From Tupaia tana (taxonomy: Eukaryota > Chordata > Mammalia > Scandentia > Tupaiidae), in NCBI GenBank assembly GCA_026018925.1, contig JAKSZU010000003.1, positions 191,600,139 through 191,664,138 on the forward strand: a stretch of DNA of 64,000 bases. The letters run 5' to 3'. Positions within the stretch are counted from its first letter, which is position 1. Each line of letters starts with the position of its first letter. The notes beneath the pieces are model-generated. The model saw only the letters and a list, made by a program, of their open reading frames with translations, searched no databases and was not told where the DNA came from. Of the stretch, positions 31,345 through 44,213 are shown one piece after another. Both the position numbers and the translations under genes were made by a program.

Positions 31345-31505
31345 ACCAAGAGTGCCCAGCATGGTCATTGTATGGTCTGACTTCCCCGCAATTGTAATCT
31401 CCTTCAGGGCAGGCCTGGGTCTCTTGTCTCTGTCTCTGCAACCTAACAGACACTCTGCCACAAAGCAGGCCTTGTTCCATATTTGCTTACAAGTGAATAA
31501 ATGTT
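31345..31505 (+). mobile_element. L2 LINE 3' end
   Basis: 'gtaatctccttcagggcagg', 'ctgggtctcttgtctc' and final 'tacaagtgaataaatg' follow the order of the L2 3' terminus. Confidence 0.7.
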
Positions 31506-33774
31506 TTCTATGGCCGCAGCAGTCTGTGTAGCACTACAAGACGCTGACAAGGTGGCCCTGCCACGTGTGCGCTTAGCAGTTGCCTCCTGAAGGTTTCCGG
31601 CTGTAAGGGTGGAACTTCAGGCATGACCACTGGCTGAGCAGGAGTCTCCACAGGGAGAACGGTGGCGGGGGGGAGTGACCTGGACACCCACAAGTGAGTG
31701 AGACAGGGCGGGGTGCAAGGAGAGGGCAGGAACAGAGCAACGTAGTAACGTCCTCGCCACCTCCCAGGAAGGGAGCCATTTCCCCGGAGGACAGAGGCCT
31801 GTCGCATCTCGCCTGGCTAATCTGACAGAAGCCAGCTGCAGCGCTGGGCCTGCCCCCGGGAAGGCGTGCTGAGGCTGAGAACCACAAGCCGCTGTTTTGC
31901 CCTGGGGACAGAGGCATGGGGTGGGGGGAATAATTGACTTGTCTCTCAAATTTATTTATTAATCCCTAGCTACACCATTTGATGTGGTTTCTAGAAGGCA
32001 CGCGGGTGACATCTGCCCCTCCCCTACCCCCTGTGCTGCAGGGGCCCCAGGGAGAGGGACCAAGATCACAGCCCACAAGACAGGTGCAGGCGTGGGCTTG
32101 CAAGGGTGGCCGTGGCACAAGCAGACAGCAATGGGGGTGGCTCCGGGCAGAGGGGCTCACTGTCCCCAGCTCAGCCAGCCGGTCCTGAGACTAGGGACAT
32201 CGGGGAGGGGACAGTAGGCTGAGAAGGTGTAAGTCGCTGGCCACTCTGGGGAGGATGCTGGGTGCACCTCAGGACAAGTCGCTTCACCTTTCCTCGTCGG
32301 CTACCCCAGACGGCTGATCTGCCTCCCAGGGCTGGGTGTGAGAGGAAACCAATCGTGATGGACAGGTGCAGGGTGCCGCAGAACTGGCGAATGCACACGG
32401 GCACCGGCATCTCTAAGGGCCAGTGTAAGCCATACCTGTGTTCCCTATTTGTTCTCCGACGTTCCCATGTTTGCTGCAATTCACATAGTGAGCTTCGCTC
32501 TCAGGGAAACAGGATAAAGGCAAGATGGGAAGATGGGCCAGAAATGGAGCGCAAGCCCGAACTTGCCTCCTGCAGAGGGCAGGGCCTGGTTGCTGCAACC
32601 CAACAAACAGGGCGGTTACAGAGGGAGCAAAGGGGAGCCTCCCTCCACCACAGGCACAAGGCAGGATGGGGCCCCCAGACAGGGAGAGAAGGTGGAGCCC
32701 TACAACGGAGCCTGTGTGCAGCCGAGGCAGGGCCGTGAGCTGAGGACACCAGCTGGCCCAGTGGACCTGGTCCCGAGGCAGCAATGACTGCTTCAGAGTA
32801 GCACATGCCTGTCCGGGCCCTGGGCCAGCTGCCTCGACCCCTCACCTCTCTCCCTGCGGCTCACCTACTCACTCCCACCAACCCTCTGCAGAAGGAGCTA
32901 ATAACAACACATTCAAAGGTCTCAGAAAGGAAGCAGCCAGCCACGAGCCTGGGAATCCTTGACCAGACATGACGCAGCTGCAGACACAGAGGTGCTGGCC
33001 TTGGGGATCTGGGAGAACCGCCCTATCTAGCACTTACACACATTTTCTCCACACCTTTGCCTCTGAGCACCGGCCTCCACCCAATTGGCTCCCTGGGTGG
33101 ATAGCACCCCTGCCCACCCACCTTCACCGCCTAGCATCCACACCTTTTTTCACTCTACCCCACACCCTAAAAAGGTCCACTGGCACAGGCAGGCATGGGC
33201 TGAGCCAACTACACCGGAAGTCAAAGGTCAGAGACAGAGGGCTCAGCTGTCTGCCGCCTTTCAAAGCCCCTCAACTTCCCACCCTCCAGTCCCTCAAACC
33301 CTCCTCCATAGAAACTCATTTTTCTCACAAACTACTTTCATTTATTTATTTGTTGTCCACCCCAATTCTGCTACGTGCTTTGTTCCCAAATGCCAGACTC
33401 ACTAATGTGCTGGGCTAAACCCTGCCCTGGGCTGTCTACTCCAGGCCTGCCCTCGGCTCACCAAAACACAAGCAGAAGCTCTGAAATTCTCCACGTCTTC
33501 CCTCCTCCGCACCCCCACTGCACACATGCACATGCATGCGCAGGTGTTCGTGTACACACTAGACTCTGCAAGCTGCTCTTAGGGGGAAGAATCATGTCAA
33601 CATCCAATCCTCATCTTCTCTGTCCTGGGAACCCTTTCTCCGGGCATCCCACAGGCTTGCCAGACTCAGAGCTGGGCCAGGTGCAGGGATAGGCACTCGC
33701 CTCAGGTGCAAAACGTAAGGGAGTGCCAAAAAACTCAGCAGTCAAGACAAGATTGTAATACAATATATTTGAAG
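31506..33774. other. Unique GC-rich region without recognised gene
   Basis: Dense overlapping open frames on both strands (up to 158 codons) without domains, as expected for GC-rich non-coding DNA. No SINE. Confidence 0.5.
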
Positions 33775-34028
33775 TGTATTTATTTATGATAAAGAGCACG
33801 CGTGTGTGCACAAGAGAGAAAGAATCCGTGTTTCTCCCCCGGCCCCCCTACACACACAGATCCCTGGTGGGGCCTGATCACACGACAGTACATTTTCCTT
33901 CCTAATCCTGTCAGGATCCTGGGCACTGCACACAAGCCCTACATGCAGCTGGCCAGGACCCGAACCCTGGTCAGCCATGTGTGATCCAGCTTCCTTTGTG
34001 CTTAGCTATTGTGCCACAGGGCCAGCCC
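33775..34028 (-). mobile_element. Old tRNA-derived SINE, subtype O
   Basis: Reverse-strand copy: tail 'gtgtatttatttatgataaa', middle 'tggtggggcctgatca', 'cctgtcaggatcctgggca', head 'attgtgccacagggccagcc'. It is diverged but the tRNA-like part with complement of GGTTCGGGTCC is clear. Confidence 0.8.
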
Positions 34029-35880
34029 TGAATGCAACCTTTTAAAAATCAAAATTAATGTAAAATATCCACACGAATGAAATATGAAACTTCTAAATAA
34101 TGCCTACTCGTGTGGCAGATTGCTCTTTGGCCTTAGGCTCCATCGCAGTGGAGCGTGGAATCACAGGTCTCTGCTTTGAGTTAAACCGTCTCAAGTGGGA
34201 AGGTGTTCTTCCGCGTGCCAAGATGGTGAGCCAGCACACAGCTCAGAGGGGCTTTCAGAGGCCTCTGCCACCGCAGGCTGGTTCCGCAGGGGCTGTCTCG
34301 ACAAGTTTTGCCTGGGCCTTCAGTGCAGGGGCCTTCATGGGGGGAAGGAAAAAGAGCCTAGGCTCCCCATCAGCCCAAAAGGAAGCTGGACCCTGGGAGG
34401 ACTACGGCCATGTGGCCAATGCTGGACTGAACACTCCAGCTTCCACGCCTGGGGGACAACGGGCAGGGGTGGCAGGGGAATGGAAGGAGGGAGGCTGAGA
34501 AGGCACAGGGAGGCCAGGAGCTGGGGCAGGGCGAGCAGTTGGGCTCTCCTCCCTGCACCCCGAGCCTGCTCAGGCAGGCCTGCCTGCATAACTCGGGCTT
34601 GGCTGAGCCTGCAAAGACACCACCTCCGTTCCCCCTACCCTGCTGGGGCCGCCAGGAGCCTCAGGGAAGAACACCTTTACAGAGGAGGTGGGCACCAGAG
34701 GCTGAGCAGGCCGTCGGCTCAGGGGGACCTGGCCAGGGAGCCCCCAGTCTGACCCTTGTGGCTGGCCAGGGCCCAGGATGCAGGAGCTGGTTCCTCCGTG
34801 TGATTCTGTCTCTGGTTCCCACACCACAGCCACCCAGGGATCCCACCGGAGGCTCATGACTCTGCCTCTCACGGACTCCAAAATCTCGGTCTCCAGAAGG
34901 AAGCCTTCTCAGCCAGACCACAGAAGTGCCTGGATTCCTTCTCCCATCACCACGGGGCCTTCCCAGGGGCAGGAGTGACCCACCTCCATGGTAGGGCAGC
35001 CAGGGGCTGCAGACAGCCCTGAGCTCAGCATGGGCAAGGGAAGGACGAGGCGGAATCCACGGCCCCAGCCTCAGTGACACTCCATCAAGCCTGCTCTGTG
35101 TGTGCTCACACGTGTGCGTGTGTACATGTGTGTGTGTGTGCACTGGGGGTTGAGGGACAGGCCACGCCAGAGTTCACCCACCAAGAAAGTCCAGGCAGCC
35201 TTCCCAGTCGACGCGTACCTCTGGTGAGAACAGGCTCCGTGGCTTAGGTCGCCAGTCTGGAGTTCTCTCTGCCCCAGGAACCCAAGCTGTACCTACAACT
35301 GTATTTATTCACTCAACAAACATAGACCTCCACTATGTGCCAGGCCCCGGGCCCGCCCAGGCCAGGTCATGTGCACACTTGTGCTGGTGGTGTGTGTACA
35401 AACCACACCGTGGGCAACCCAGCCTGGGTACGTCCCTATCCCCTCATGGGAACTGACTGGGACTGGCCTAGACGGGCTATGTTCACACCCAGGGCTCCCT
35501 CGGTCTCTGTCCCTCCCACTAGAGCGACACTGACCCCCAGGAACAGGTGCTGCTTTTTGATGCCAGTGGGTGAGATGCCCAGAAGCCACAGCAGACCTAG
35601 AGCTATTCTAGGCAGGGCTGCAGTGGAAGGGCAGGGCCAGTGTTGGGGCAGGGCCGGACCTGTCGCCCACACCCATCTGCTCCAATGGCCTGTGGGTAAA
35701 GCTGTCCCAGACACGTGCTCTTAGGCCGGGGGAATCCAACACAGAAACCAGGCCTGAAGGAGCCCAAATGGGAACTGGATTCAGTTCTGCCACCTTAGCT
35801 CCCCAGGCCCCAAGCACTCACCCTTTCTGGGTCTTCACCCGAACACCTCTGGCCTCCACTCTCCTCTGCTCTCGTGGCTG
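34029..35880. other. Unique GC-rich region without recognised gene
   Basis: Frames of up to 185 codons (34195-34752, plus) overlap antisense frames of similar length and show no domain. 35300-35345 (atttattcactcaacaaaca ... ctatgtgccaggcc) looks like an antisense L2 end. No gene called. Confidence 0.5.
35300..35345 (-). mobile_element. L2-like LINE fragment
   Basis: Short stretch 'attcactcaacaaacataga' followed by 'tatgtgccaggcc', typical of antisense L2 or MIR ends. Confidence 0.45.
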
Positions 35881-35889
35881 TCTCCCCCC

Positions 35890-36465
35890 CACACCCTGCT
35901 ACCATATGACCTGATCGTGAGGCAAGTCTCTCTTACAAAAGCCCTCTCAGGAGTCTTCGATAGCTCCCTGTTGCCTAAGGATGAACTCTGGCTGCCATTC
36001 AAAGCCCTCCCAATGGACGGGAGCTGACTATCCTGCCTTATTCCCCTCTTTTCCCTGCCCGAACTCCCTCTGGACCAATGTCTGACCTGTCCTCACATAA
36101 AGCCTTGCCCTGTTCCATCTGTGTCTTTTACAAAACCTTCCTGGACCTCTTCCTCCCCCTCCTGCTCCTCCTCCTGGAATATCCCTCCATGTCCTCCCCA
36201 CTCTGCAGGGCCGAGCTAAACCTCTACCCTTCCCAGATGGCCAAGTCCCCAGGGTTGTCCTCTCTGCCTCCTCTCTGTCCAGTATGCTCACCCCATAATG
36301 CGCCATCCCCTGCTGGGGAGTGGCTCTCTCCTGATATCCTGCTAGAATCCCAGCTCCTTGGGGGTTGGTTCTGGGCCACCTCCTCCATCCCGCTGTCCTC
36401 CCCTAGCACAGAGCTGGGCACGGTGGCCCAGGCGCTCCAAGGTGGTGGTGGGCCTCTCACCCCAG
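35890..36465 (+). mobile_element. L2 LINE relic
   Basis: Sense-strand L2 landmarks in order: 'tgcctaaggatgaactctgg', 'attcaaagccctcccaatgg', 'tcttttacaaaaccttcctg', 'gagctaaacctctaccct', 'agaatcccagctccttgggg' and 'agcacagagctgggca'. The 198-codon open frame at 36078-36674 runs through it and is not a gene. Confidence 0.75.
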
Positions 36466-36896
36466 CCCCCTCCAGCCTCATGAGTTGGTGTGACTGCCTC
36501 TCCCTGGGATGGTGCATCCCCAGCCAGCCCAGCTTCGGGTTCCAAAGGCAGCTGCTGCCGGCCGGGTGTGCTCGAGGCTCCCAGTCAGGCTGGGGCCTGC
36601 TTGGCTGGGCGGGAACCCCGTACATTCCTTCAGAATTAAACAAGGTCCCGCTGGCTCCGGGCTCCCCAGGATGAGAATCATCCGGTCTGCTTTTGGAAGC
36701 GGCTCTCTCCCTCCCCAGGCAGAGAGGCCCACTTGGTTCCAAAGGAAAGCTCTCTGGTCTCCAGGGGCAATGACCTCAACTGCCGCAGGGAGGGGTGAAG
36801 GGTCACATCTGTGGCCATTCCAAAACCGGGGTCGAGGACTGAGCCTCTGCCCTTGGCCACCTCATGCTTGGCATTCATTCTGCTATACATCTGCCA

Positions 36897-37198
36897 CACT
36901 TACATACACACGCACAGGCACCGACACACACACAGATCCAGGCATGAGCACACATGTGCACACGTGTGCACAGATATAACCATGTACAAAAACTTACATG
37001 TGTGCTGCAAGTACATGCTCGCATGTAAACCCTTGCATGGCCACAGACATAAACATGCATGTATGAGGACATGAGATACACATGTAAACGCCTAGAGATA
37101 TGCATACACACATAAATACAAACATGGTCCAATACAAACACATAAAAAAGCACACCCAGACATACACGCGCACATTTGCAAACACACACACACACAGT
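36897..37198. repeat. CA-rich imperfect low-complexity tract
   Basis: About 300 bp of degenerate ACACAC/CACATG repeats with interspersed T. The Cys/Val-rich minus-strand frames are translation of this tract. Confidence 0.85.
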
Positions 37199-37865
37199 TA
37201 CATCCTCCTGCTGCCCCTTCCTGGCCCAGAAGTGGGCTAGGTGGTCTCTGGAAAAGAGCCCATCCTCTCCCAGAGCAGTGTCAGGAGGGGGCAAAACTGT
37301 GAGTTGAAGCATGGCAAGATCATTTTTCACGGTTCACCTTCAAACAACCTCAGTCCCAGAGACAGAGTCTTTCTACGCAAAGACAAAACAAAAGCTCCAA
37401 TGGCTCTGCTCCCACCCCACAGCCCTATAGGGAGACCCACATGGAGGGAGGCAGGCCGAGGCCAAGCTGCCACACCCTCGGGGTCCTGGAACAGGCCACC
37501 GCTGCCCCGTCAGTATCAGCCGGGGACTTGGCAACGGGGAGGGCATCAAGGTGCCCCACAAACTTGTGCTGCAGGCCCTGCTCCCCCTGGCTCCTCTCCC
37601 TCCCCCTGCTCTTCTCCCCACCTCCCCTGCCTAGCTGGCCCTGAGAGTGGGGTAGCGGGAAGCAGGGGTTCCTGTGCACAGAGCAATGAGACAGGCAATG
37701 GGCAGAGCCCCAGAATAGAGGTGCATGGGTTCCAGAAGCCTCGTGAGATGGTGGGGGCGGCAGTGGCTCATGCCAGTGTTGGCCACGGGGCTCCTGACTA
37801 TTCCTGGATGTGTGGAATGGACCTGGTTAAAAGCTACCCTCCTATTTCTTCCATAGACTGTCTTT
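37199..37865. other. Unique sequence without recognised gene
   Basis: The 208-codon frame 37241-37867 (plus) has no recognisable domain and overlaps antisense frames; not called. Confidence 0.5.
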
Positions 37866-37880
37866 AAGAGTAGATTCTGT

Positions 37881-38032
37881 TGGGCCAGCAGGTGGCATGG
37901 TGGATAAAGGTGTTGGATTTCCACGTCCACGGTTCAAGTCCTAGACCCGGCGGCTTGATTTCTCACTTTCCCTTTCTCTTTCTCACTGGTCAATTTAAAA
38001 AATAATAATAACAAATGGAATCAAATAAATAA

Positions 38033-38064
<32 letters not shown>
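37881..38064 (+). mobile_element. tRNA-derived SINE, subtype B, with perfect 15-bp TSD
   Basis: TSD AAGAGTAGATTCTGT at 37866-37880 and 38065-38079. Part of the anticodon region is deleted (ccacgtccacggttcaag); the tail contains a T18 run before A12. Confidence 0.94.
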
Positions 38065-38068
<4 letters not shown>

Positions 38069-38332
38069 GTAGATTCTGTCGATGTTTGAAGGAACGCAAT
38101 TGTTACCAGGACAAGAAAAGCCATGGTCCCGTGCCTGTCCAGTCCAGGGAGCTGTTGGGATCACAAGACCCCCTCCCTAAGACAGTCACATGGTCCTGCT
38201 CAGATTCCATCAATATGACTGAATGCAGTCACATGGTCTATGTCAAGCCCACCCAGAGTTCTGGACAGTCACCTGGCCTGGTCACCACCAGTCCAAAAAT
38301 ATGGCACCTGTGTAGGAAAAGAGGCTGCTTTT

Positions 38333-38606
38333 TTTTTTTTTTTTTTTTAATTTGGAAAGGGGTTTTTTTGCTATAGGGCACGTGCGCTAGCCAGACAGAG
38401 AGAGACAGAGAGACAGAAAGTGAGAAATCACCCCCCCCAGGGGGTTGGCCATGCCACAATCCCTTCTCCTCCGTTCTCCTCTCAGGATCTTGGGCACACA
38501 TGCACACACGCCCAGCTTGAGTTTTAAGCCACCGGGTCCAGGATGCGAATCCCGGTCGACTACATGGGAGTCCAGCAACATAGCCATTACGCTAACTGCT
38601 GGTCCC
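38333..38606 (-). mobile_element. tRNA-derived SINE, subtype A
   Basis: TSD AAGAGGCTGCTTTT on both sides (about 38319-38332 and 38607-38620). Full-length and CpG-rich. Confidence 0.95.
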
Positions 38607-38620
38607 AAGAGGCTGCTTTT

Positions 38621-39778
38621 CAAAGATCTGTTATTTCCACTGGAGAGGCTGGGACTGAGGGGAAGCCATGTCCTCCCTCCCCTCCATTTAAGCAAGGAAA
38701 ACATCCCAGAGCAGAGAAGGGTGGCCGTATCCATGAAGGGAGAGCGTCTGACACTCCGTGGGCACGGTCAGGGCAGCTCTCTCCATTAGTGTCCAACAGG
38801 CGCAACGCCGAGGTCCCACGAGTCTTCTGGGGACCCCTGAAAACATTTTAATTTCTTTTAAATCAGAACAGAAAATGAGTATTACAATAAAAATGAATAT
38901 AGAGTAAGGAAGCCAGCCTGGTTTACGCTCACCTCGACACCAACACAGTTGTAAAGTATCATTTGTCACGGTCTCAGGGAGGAAGAGGCCCAAGAAGGAG
39001 AAAATGCCCAAACCCAGGGAAGTCCTGATGCAGCCCTGCGACCTCTGGGTGCTATGGGTATCGGGTGCTGGGGCTGGACCCACCCGCAATGTGCTTCATC
39101 TTTCCTTCTCAGGGGTCTCAATTGTAAGCCCCTCAGCTGAGGATACCCAGTAGGTCCCAGAACCTCACCCCACCACACACCTTCCCAGAGCAGATTCAAC
39201 AACCATCTTCCGCCCAGGGTCAGAGCAGAGAGGAGGCTAGGCCCCGGAACCAGGGCTGGCAGAGGGGGTGGGTTCAGGGTTGGAGCTGAGCTGGGTCTCC
39301 CCTCAGCAGCACCTCTCCATCATCCATTCGAGGCACAGACGCGCTGCCAGGGCCGGGTTCAAATCGCCCCACCTGCCTGCACTCAGCTGGTTGCAATCGC
39401 ACCCTTGTGCTCGCGTTTCACTTTCTACGTTGATTTATGAGAAACACGAGGTCGCCTGAAATCCACTTGAATTCCTCATCAGTGAAGCAATGCTTCTGGG
39501 AGGGAGGGCAGGGCCCTGGTATCCCAAAGGGGTGGGGGAAATGAAGGTGGGAGCTGTCTCTGAGGAGGCGAAGACGCCCAGTGACCAGAGCCACTCTAGT
39601 GGGCCCAGTGCACCAGCCACCTCCTAGGGAATGCGGGGTGCTCTCCTGGGAGAAATGATACATTTGTGCAATGGAATTCTATGCAGTGTTGAAAATAAAT
39701 AAGCCAGAATCACCCATGTCAACACTCCTGACTCTCACATGTCAGGAGAAAGCTAATTGCTTAAGAATACACACTAGA
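38621..39778. other. Unique sequence without recognised gene
   Basis: No repeat and no coding feature recognised. Overlapping frames of up to 133 codons lack domains. Confidence 0.5.
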
Positions 39779-39780
39779 AC

Positions 39781-40042
39781 TTTTTTTTTTTTTTTTTTGA
39801 GAGATTTTTGCTATAGGGCATGTGCACTCACCAGAAAGAAAGAGAGAGACAGAAACAGAAAGTGAGAAATCACCCCCTGGGAGGATGGGCATGCTACAAT
39901 CTCTTCTCCTTCATTCTCCTCTCAGGATCTTGGGCACTCATACATACACATCTGGCGTGAGTTTTAAAGTGGTTCAAGTCTTGAACCATGGTCGACTATG
40001 TGGGAGTCCAGCAACATAACCATTACGCCATCTGCTGGTCCA
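39781..40042 (-). mobile_element. tRNA-derived SINE, subtype A
   Basis: Poly-T at 39781-39798, 'gagatttttgctatagggca', body 'gaaatcaccccctggg', a small rearrangement before the B box (aaagtggttcaagtcttg), head ctgctggtcc. Confidence 0.9.
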
Positions 40043-40349
40043 TAGAATAACATTCTCTAGATAGCACTTGAAAGCATGCAAAACAACCCTATGAATGCTT
40101 TAAGAAAACTTGAATATGTAAAATTAGAAAAAAAATTATGAGAATGAAAAATACCTAACAGGGCAGAGGAGACTTCTCTGGGAAGGAAAGGTCTGCAGGG
40201 AAGAGAGACGTGTTAGGACACAAGGGGGCTCTGGCCAATTTGTAGTTTTAGTTCTGAAATCGGTTTGTGGTTCCATGAGTGTTGTCACCATATACTGTTT
40301 CAGTATAGCTGTTTTTTTATTTATTCCCTAGTTTTGTTTTCTATTATTT

Positions 40350-40500
40350 TTATTTTTGTCAGAGGGTGCGTGTGCTAGTCAGAGAGAGACGCGAGGTGGA
40401 AAAAGCTCCTTCCGATAGCGTGTGGTCATGCCACAATCCCTTCTTTCCTATTTCTCCATCCTGTTTGGATTTTGGTCATGTGTCAGCCAACATGGGAGTT
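40350..40500 (-). mobile_element. tRNA-derived SINE, subtype C, internally deleted
   Basis: 3' half 'gtcagagggtgcgtgtgcta', 'tggtcatgccacaatccctt', then at about 40479 only a scrap of head (tcagccaacatgggag). Confidence 0.7.
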
Positions 40501-40509
40501 TAATTTTGC

Positions 40510-40756
40510 GGGGTTTTTTTTTTCCCCCACAAGGCACATGAGTTTGCTGAAGAGAGACAGAGGGAAAAGTAAGAAATCACACCTCCAAGGGGATGGCCAC
40601 GCTGCAATCCCTTCTATTCCATTCTCCTCCTGGGATTTTGGGCACAAACACATATGTACCCAGCATGAATCTCAAGTCACCCGGTCCAGGACTCAAACCA
40701 CAGTTGACCATGTGGGAATTCGGTGCCTTAGCCACCACACTACCTGCTGGCCCCAC
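40510..40756 (-). mobile_element. tRNA-derived SINE, subtype A
   Basis: 'aaggcacatgagtttgctga', 'gaaatcacacctccaagg', B box complement ggactcaaacc, head ctacctgctggcccc. Confidence 0.87.
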
Positions 40757-42310
40757 CATTACTGAGCTATGATGGCATGAGCAGTCACCAGCTGAGAACT
40801 CGGAGGCTGGATGCTGTCTACAGACCATCTAGCCAGACCTTTCCACAGGGAGGGGACATCTATTGTCCAGGGTGACATTACCACCCAAGATCACATGCGA
40901 ATAAAGTACAGAGCTGGCACTTTCGTGTTCTTTCTGTGCCACTAGACAATCCCAGAAGCCCCAGGGACCTAAGAGCAATGGGATGTCCCTCTGGGATGCC
41001 CATTCCTACCCTCTCTGCCCCGAATTCCTGAGAGGCCAGGCTCAGAAGGGTTATCAGCACACATTCAAGGAACAACAGGGTCTGGGCCCCTCCCTGGAGA
41101 AAAGCAGGACGAATGTAGGCTCGACATCTGGCTGTCAGGAAGCAGGCTGTTTTCGACCTCAGCGCAGGTCGCGAGCCTTCACAGCACCTATGCAAAGATT
41201 CCTAATCAGTTCAGAGCTGAGAGACCGGAAGCCACGGTGCACAGCTCCGAGTGTCAAGAAGGAGAGCACTACCCAACTCCACAGCACGGAGGGACAACTC
41301 AGCCACAGCCAGCCAGCAGACATGTTTTGCTTGGCCCACACTGTGTTAGAACTCGGAATTTGCTGCCAACATGTAACATGAGGAGAGTTCACATAAAAAT
41401 CCAGATTTGAAAATAGAACTGGCTTCACAGGGCCAGCCTCTCCCCACTGCAACTTCCTTCCCACTAAGAAGGGAGTTGTCCTGTGGATGGACCCTCAATC
41501 CCATCACTCCCCGTTGCCACCCACTCCTGAGACTGTCACTTATCACCTGTCATCAGTCCTGCTTCTCCTCCTGTGACATTACCTCCCTGGCCCTCATGGG
41601 CATCATTTTAGAACCATCTTAGATCAATTGTACTAGCAGAAAACAAGGCTCCCTGCTATCTATGCTCAGCGGACCACCCTTTCCCCAGTCTGCAGGGGTC
41701 AAGGTACGAGTGAGAGCCAAGAATCAGGAAGGCAGGCTTGGGCGTGGTGGCAATCCCAAGGCTAGAGTGAGAAGAGAAGATGTGATGCTGGCTACTGTCA
41801 AGCAGGAAGAGGAGGCTATGTCAGCCTCAGAACCAGAGAGTCCTACTGGCTAAGACAGGGAGGTGGCGGCTCACCTGGGGAGGACGGTGGGCTGGAGTTC
41901 AATCTTTGCCGTGTGGTGTGTCAACATTTTTCTCTTTAGATTCTAAGGTAAGTCATTTCCCAGATCACCCCTCAGTCTTTTGTCCCCCAGCCAGACTCAA
42001 AGGATCCCTCTTTCTCTCTATGCACGGGGCCACAGGGAAGGGAAGGAATGGCGAGGCCTTCCACCCCATGCCAATGGTCTGATCCTGCCCCAAAGACTGG
42101 CAGGACAGAAGTGGCTGAAATGCTCCTCACCACAGAAAGAAAGCCACTGCCCTGGGGACAAATTCAATTGCAAGGAGTTGAAAGTTCTAGGTACCAAGGG
42201 GGAGAGAAACAACTGGAGGCAGAAAGAAGGAAGGAGGCTCTGGACTCAGGGCCAAGGAATATGCCTCCAGGGCCCTAAAGGAGAGGCAGGGTGGCCTGTC
42301 CCAAGTGCAG
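40757..42310. other. Unique sequence without recognised gene
   Basis: A worn MIR-like bit at about 40850-40950. No coding evidence; frames of up to 132 codons without domain. Confidence 0.5.
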
Positions 42311-42313
42311 GCC

Positions 42314-42560
42314 GTGTGCCAGCCTGGTGACACAGCATGGAGCTTATTGGACTTTGGTGCTAGAAGCCACACAGCCGGCCACGAGTTTGGATCCCTGAGT
42401 CATCCCCAAAACACGCTAGGTGTGTTCAAATGCTCAAGACCCTGAGAAGCCAGAGGGCAGGGAAAGAGGAACACAGTGCAACGAGACCCTGCCGAGGGTG
42501 CCTGCTCTCTCGCCTGCTCTCCCTCGAGCATCAGATGTGCTCTCCGTCATTAAGATTTAA
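42314..42560 (+). mobile_element. Old tRNA-derived SINE, subtype O
   Basis: Head gtgccagcctggtgacacag, 'ggccacgagtttggatccct', 'gaccctgagaagccagagg', 'gccgagggtgcctgctctc'. Highly diverged. Confidence 0.68.
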
Positions 42561-42566
42561 AAAGTA

Positions 42567-42802
42567 GGGCCAGTGGTGTGGCGGTTAAGGCAGCTAGATC
42601 CTACAGGGCTAACAAAATGGTTTGAGTCCTGGGCTTGACAGTTTTAAAAACACGCCTGGCATGTGTGTGTGTGCGTACCCAAAATCCTGAGAAGAGAATA
42701 AGGAGAATGGAGAAAAAGGGCTTGTGGGTGGCCACGCCCTCTGGGGATGATTTCACACTTTCCCTCTCTTTCTCTTCCTGGAAAGCACACACACCCTATA
42801 GC

Positions 42803-42838
<36 letters not shown>
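42567..42838 (+). mobile_element. tRNA-derived SINE, subtype C, with long poly-A
   Basis: Head gggccagtggtgtggcgg, GATCCTACAGGGC variant of the C diagnostic, end 'ccctatagcaaattaaaa' and a poly-A of more than 30 nt. Short TSD AAAAAGTA. Confidence 0.9.
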
Positions 42839-42839
<1 letters not shown>

Positions 42840-42843
<4 letters not shown>

Positions 42844-43571
42844 GGGAAGGCATGTGGAGACCTTTAGGTCAAGGAGGCCTACCCTGACTTTTCAAATGCC
42901 TCCCCTCAGCCCTGCCCACTTGGAATCCCCTCAGTGAAAACCAGAGTGCAGAACTGATGAAGCCCTCCGCTCCTCACCCACCTCCTGCAGCACACTCCCT
43001 AGCCAAAAGAACAAAGAACAGGTCCCCAAACCAAAGTCGCTGAGGTCAGAAGGAGACAGGGTGGACCACGTCACCTGGCCAAGCTTTCCCGCCCTCGCCC
43101 TCACGGCCAGTTACGGACGTCAGACAACATCAGCACTGCAACGATCCAGATCCATGGAAACAAAAGATCGGACAGAGCACAACTAACTGTCTGTTTCTTC
43201 ACAAACTTACCCTTCGGCAGGCACCAAAGGCTTACTGAGCTCTTACTGGAGGAGAACTCAACTGAGGAAGCTCCAGTTTATTATATTCCTGCAGGTGGGA
43301 CAAGGCAGTCATGATTCGGTCTGAGCTGTGAGAAGCCATCTTGTTTTGGCTGGCCAGCACCAGTTCCCTCAGGCACGGGCATAGGAACCACTGTCCTAAT
43401 TGCCTGTACCACTGCTGGGCCATTCAGCCCGGACAAGCAAGATGCCTGCCACGGTGGCCAGCCCCACCATGTCCGTTGGCTACTGAGTGAGGAGGTGGGT
43501 ATCTCATGGCACCTGCGACTCTCCCATCCAGCCCAGATGGGTTCATTAACTGGCCAGGGTCTGAGTGACAA
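42840..43571. other. Unique sequence without recognised gene
   Basis: No repeat or gene recognised. Confidence 0.5.
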
Positions 43572-43792
43572 TTTTTTTTTTAAATTTGCCAGAGGGTATG
43601 TGCATTTACCAGAGAGAGAGAGAGGTGAGAAAGCATCCTCCCCCACCCCATGAGGTCACATTGCAGTCCCTTCTCCATTTCTCCCTCCTCTCCGGATTTT
43701 GGATATGCACATGTAAAGGCCTGTGTGTTTCTCAAGCTGCTGGGTCCAGGACTTGAACCGTACAGTTGGCCATATGGGATCCAGCTGGCCCC
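43572..43792 (-). mobile_element. tRNA-derived SINE, subtype C, head deleted
   Basis: Runs from 'aaatttgccagagggtatg' to 'gggatccagctggcccc'; about 20 bp of the head are missing. TSD GTGACAATT / GTGACAATC around it. Confidence 0.88.
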
Positions 43793-43990
43793 ACAGTGAC
43801 AATCCATGGATGAGATTGAGGACACAGAGACCTCCAGGCCCTCCAACCCAAGTGGGTGCCTCTTTCCTTCTGGCTTACCCCAGGCCCTCAGCCTCACTGC
43901 CGGGCCCTACCTCCTTGCCCCCACTTCTTGGTTCCTTTACCCTGAAATCTGTTTGTGTAGCAGATGACTCCTCAGCCTGCCTGCCTTCTT

Positions 43991-44213
43991 TTCAAGTTTA
44001 TTTGTTTACCTCTTTTAGAAGCAGAAAGAGGAGAGACAATGCCCCCAACAGGGTCTTGATGCCACAACCCACCCTCGACCTCACCTGGCCCGGGGACACG
44101 GGCATGCCTGTGTAGGTGTGCTCATAGAGGTCTCCCGGCATGAGCCCAGAACCCTCCCACATGGGTCGGCCTCACAGGCATCACGTACACCACAGAACCA
44201 CTGTCCAGCCCCT
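43991..44213 (-). mobile_element. Old tRNA-derived SINE, subtype O
   Basis: Shares with 16060-16280 the order 'gtttatttgtttacctcttt', 'gacaatgcccccaacagggt', 'tcatagaggtctcccggca', 'aaccactgtccagcccc'. Confidence 0.7.

Noticed and set aside
34195..34752. 185-codon frame
   Set aside because: No domain; antisense frames of similar length overlap it; base composition alone explains it.
36078..36674. 198-codon frame
   Set aside because: Runs through an L2 relic in the sense direction and has no L2 protein domain.
37241..37867. 208-codon frame
   Set aside because: No recognisable domain or exon structure, overlapped on the other strand.
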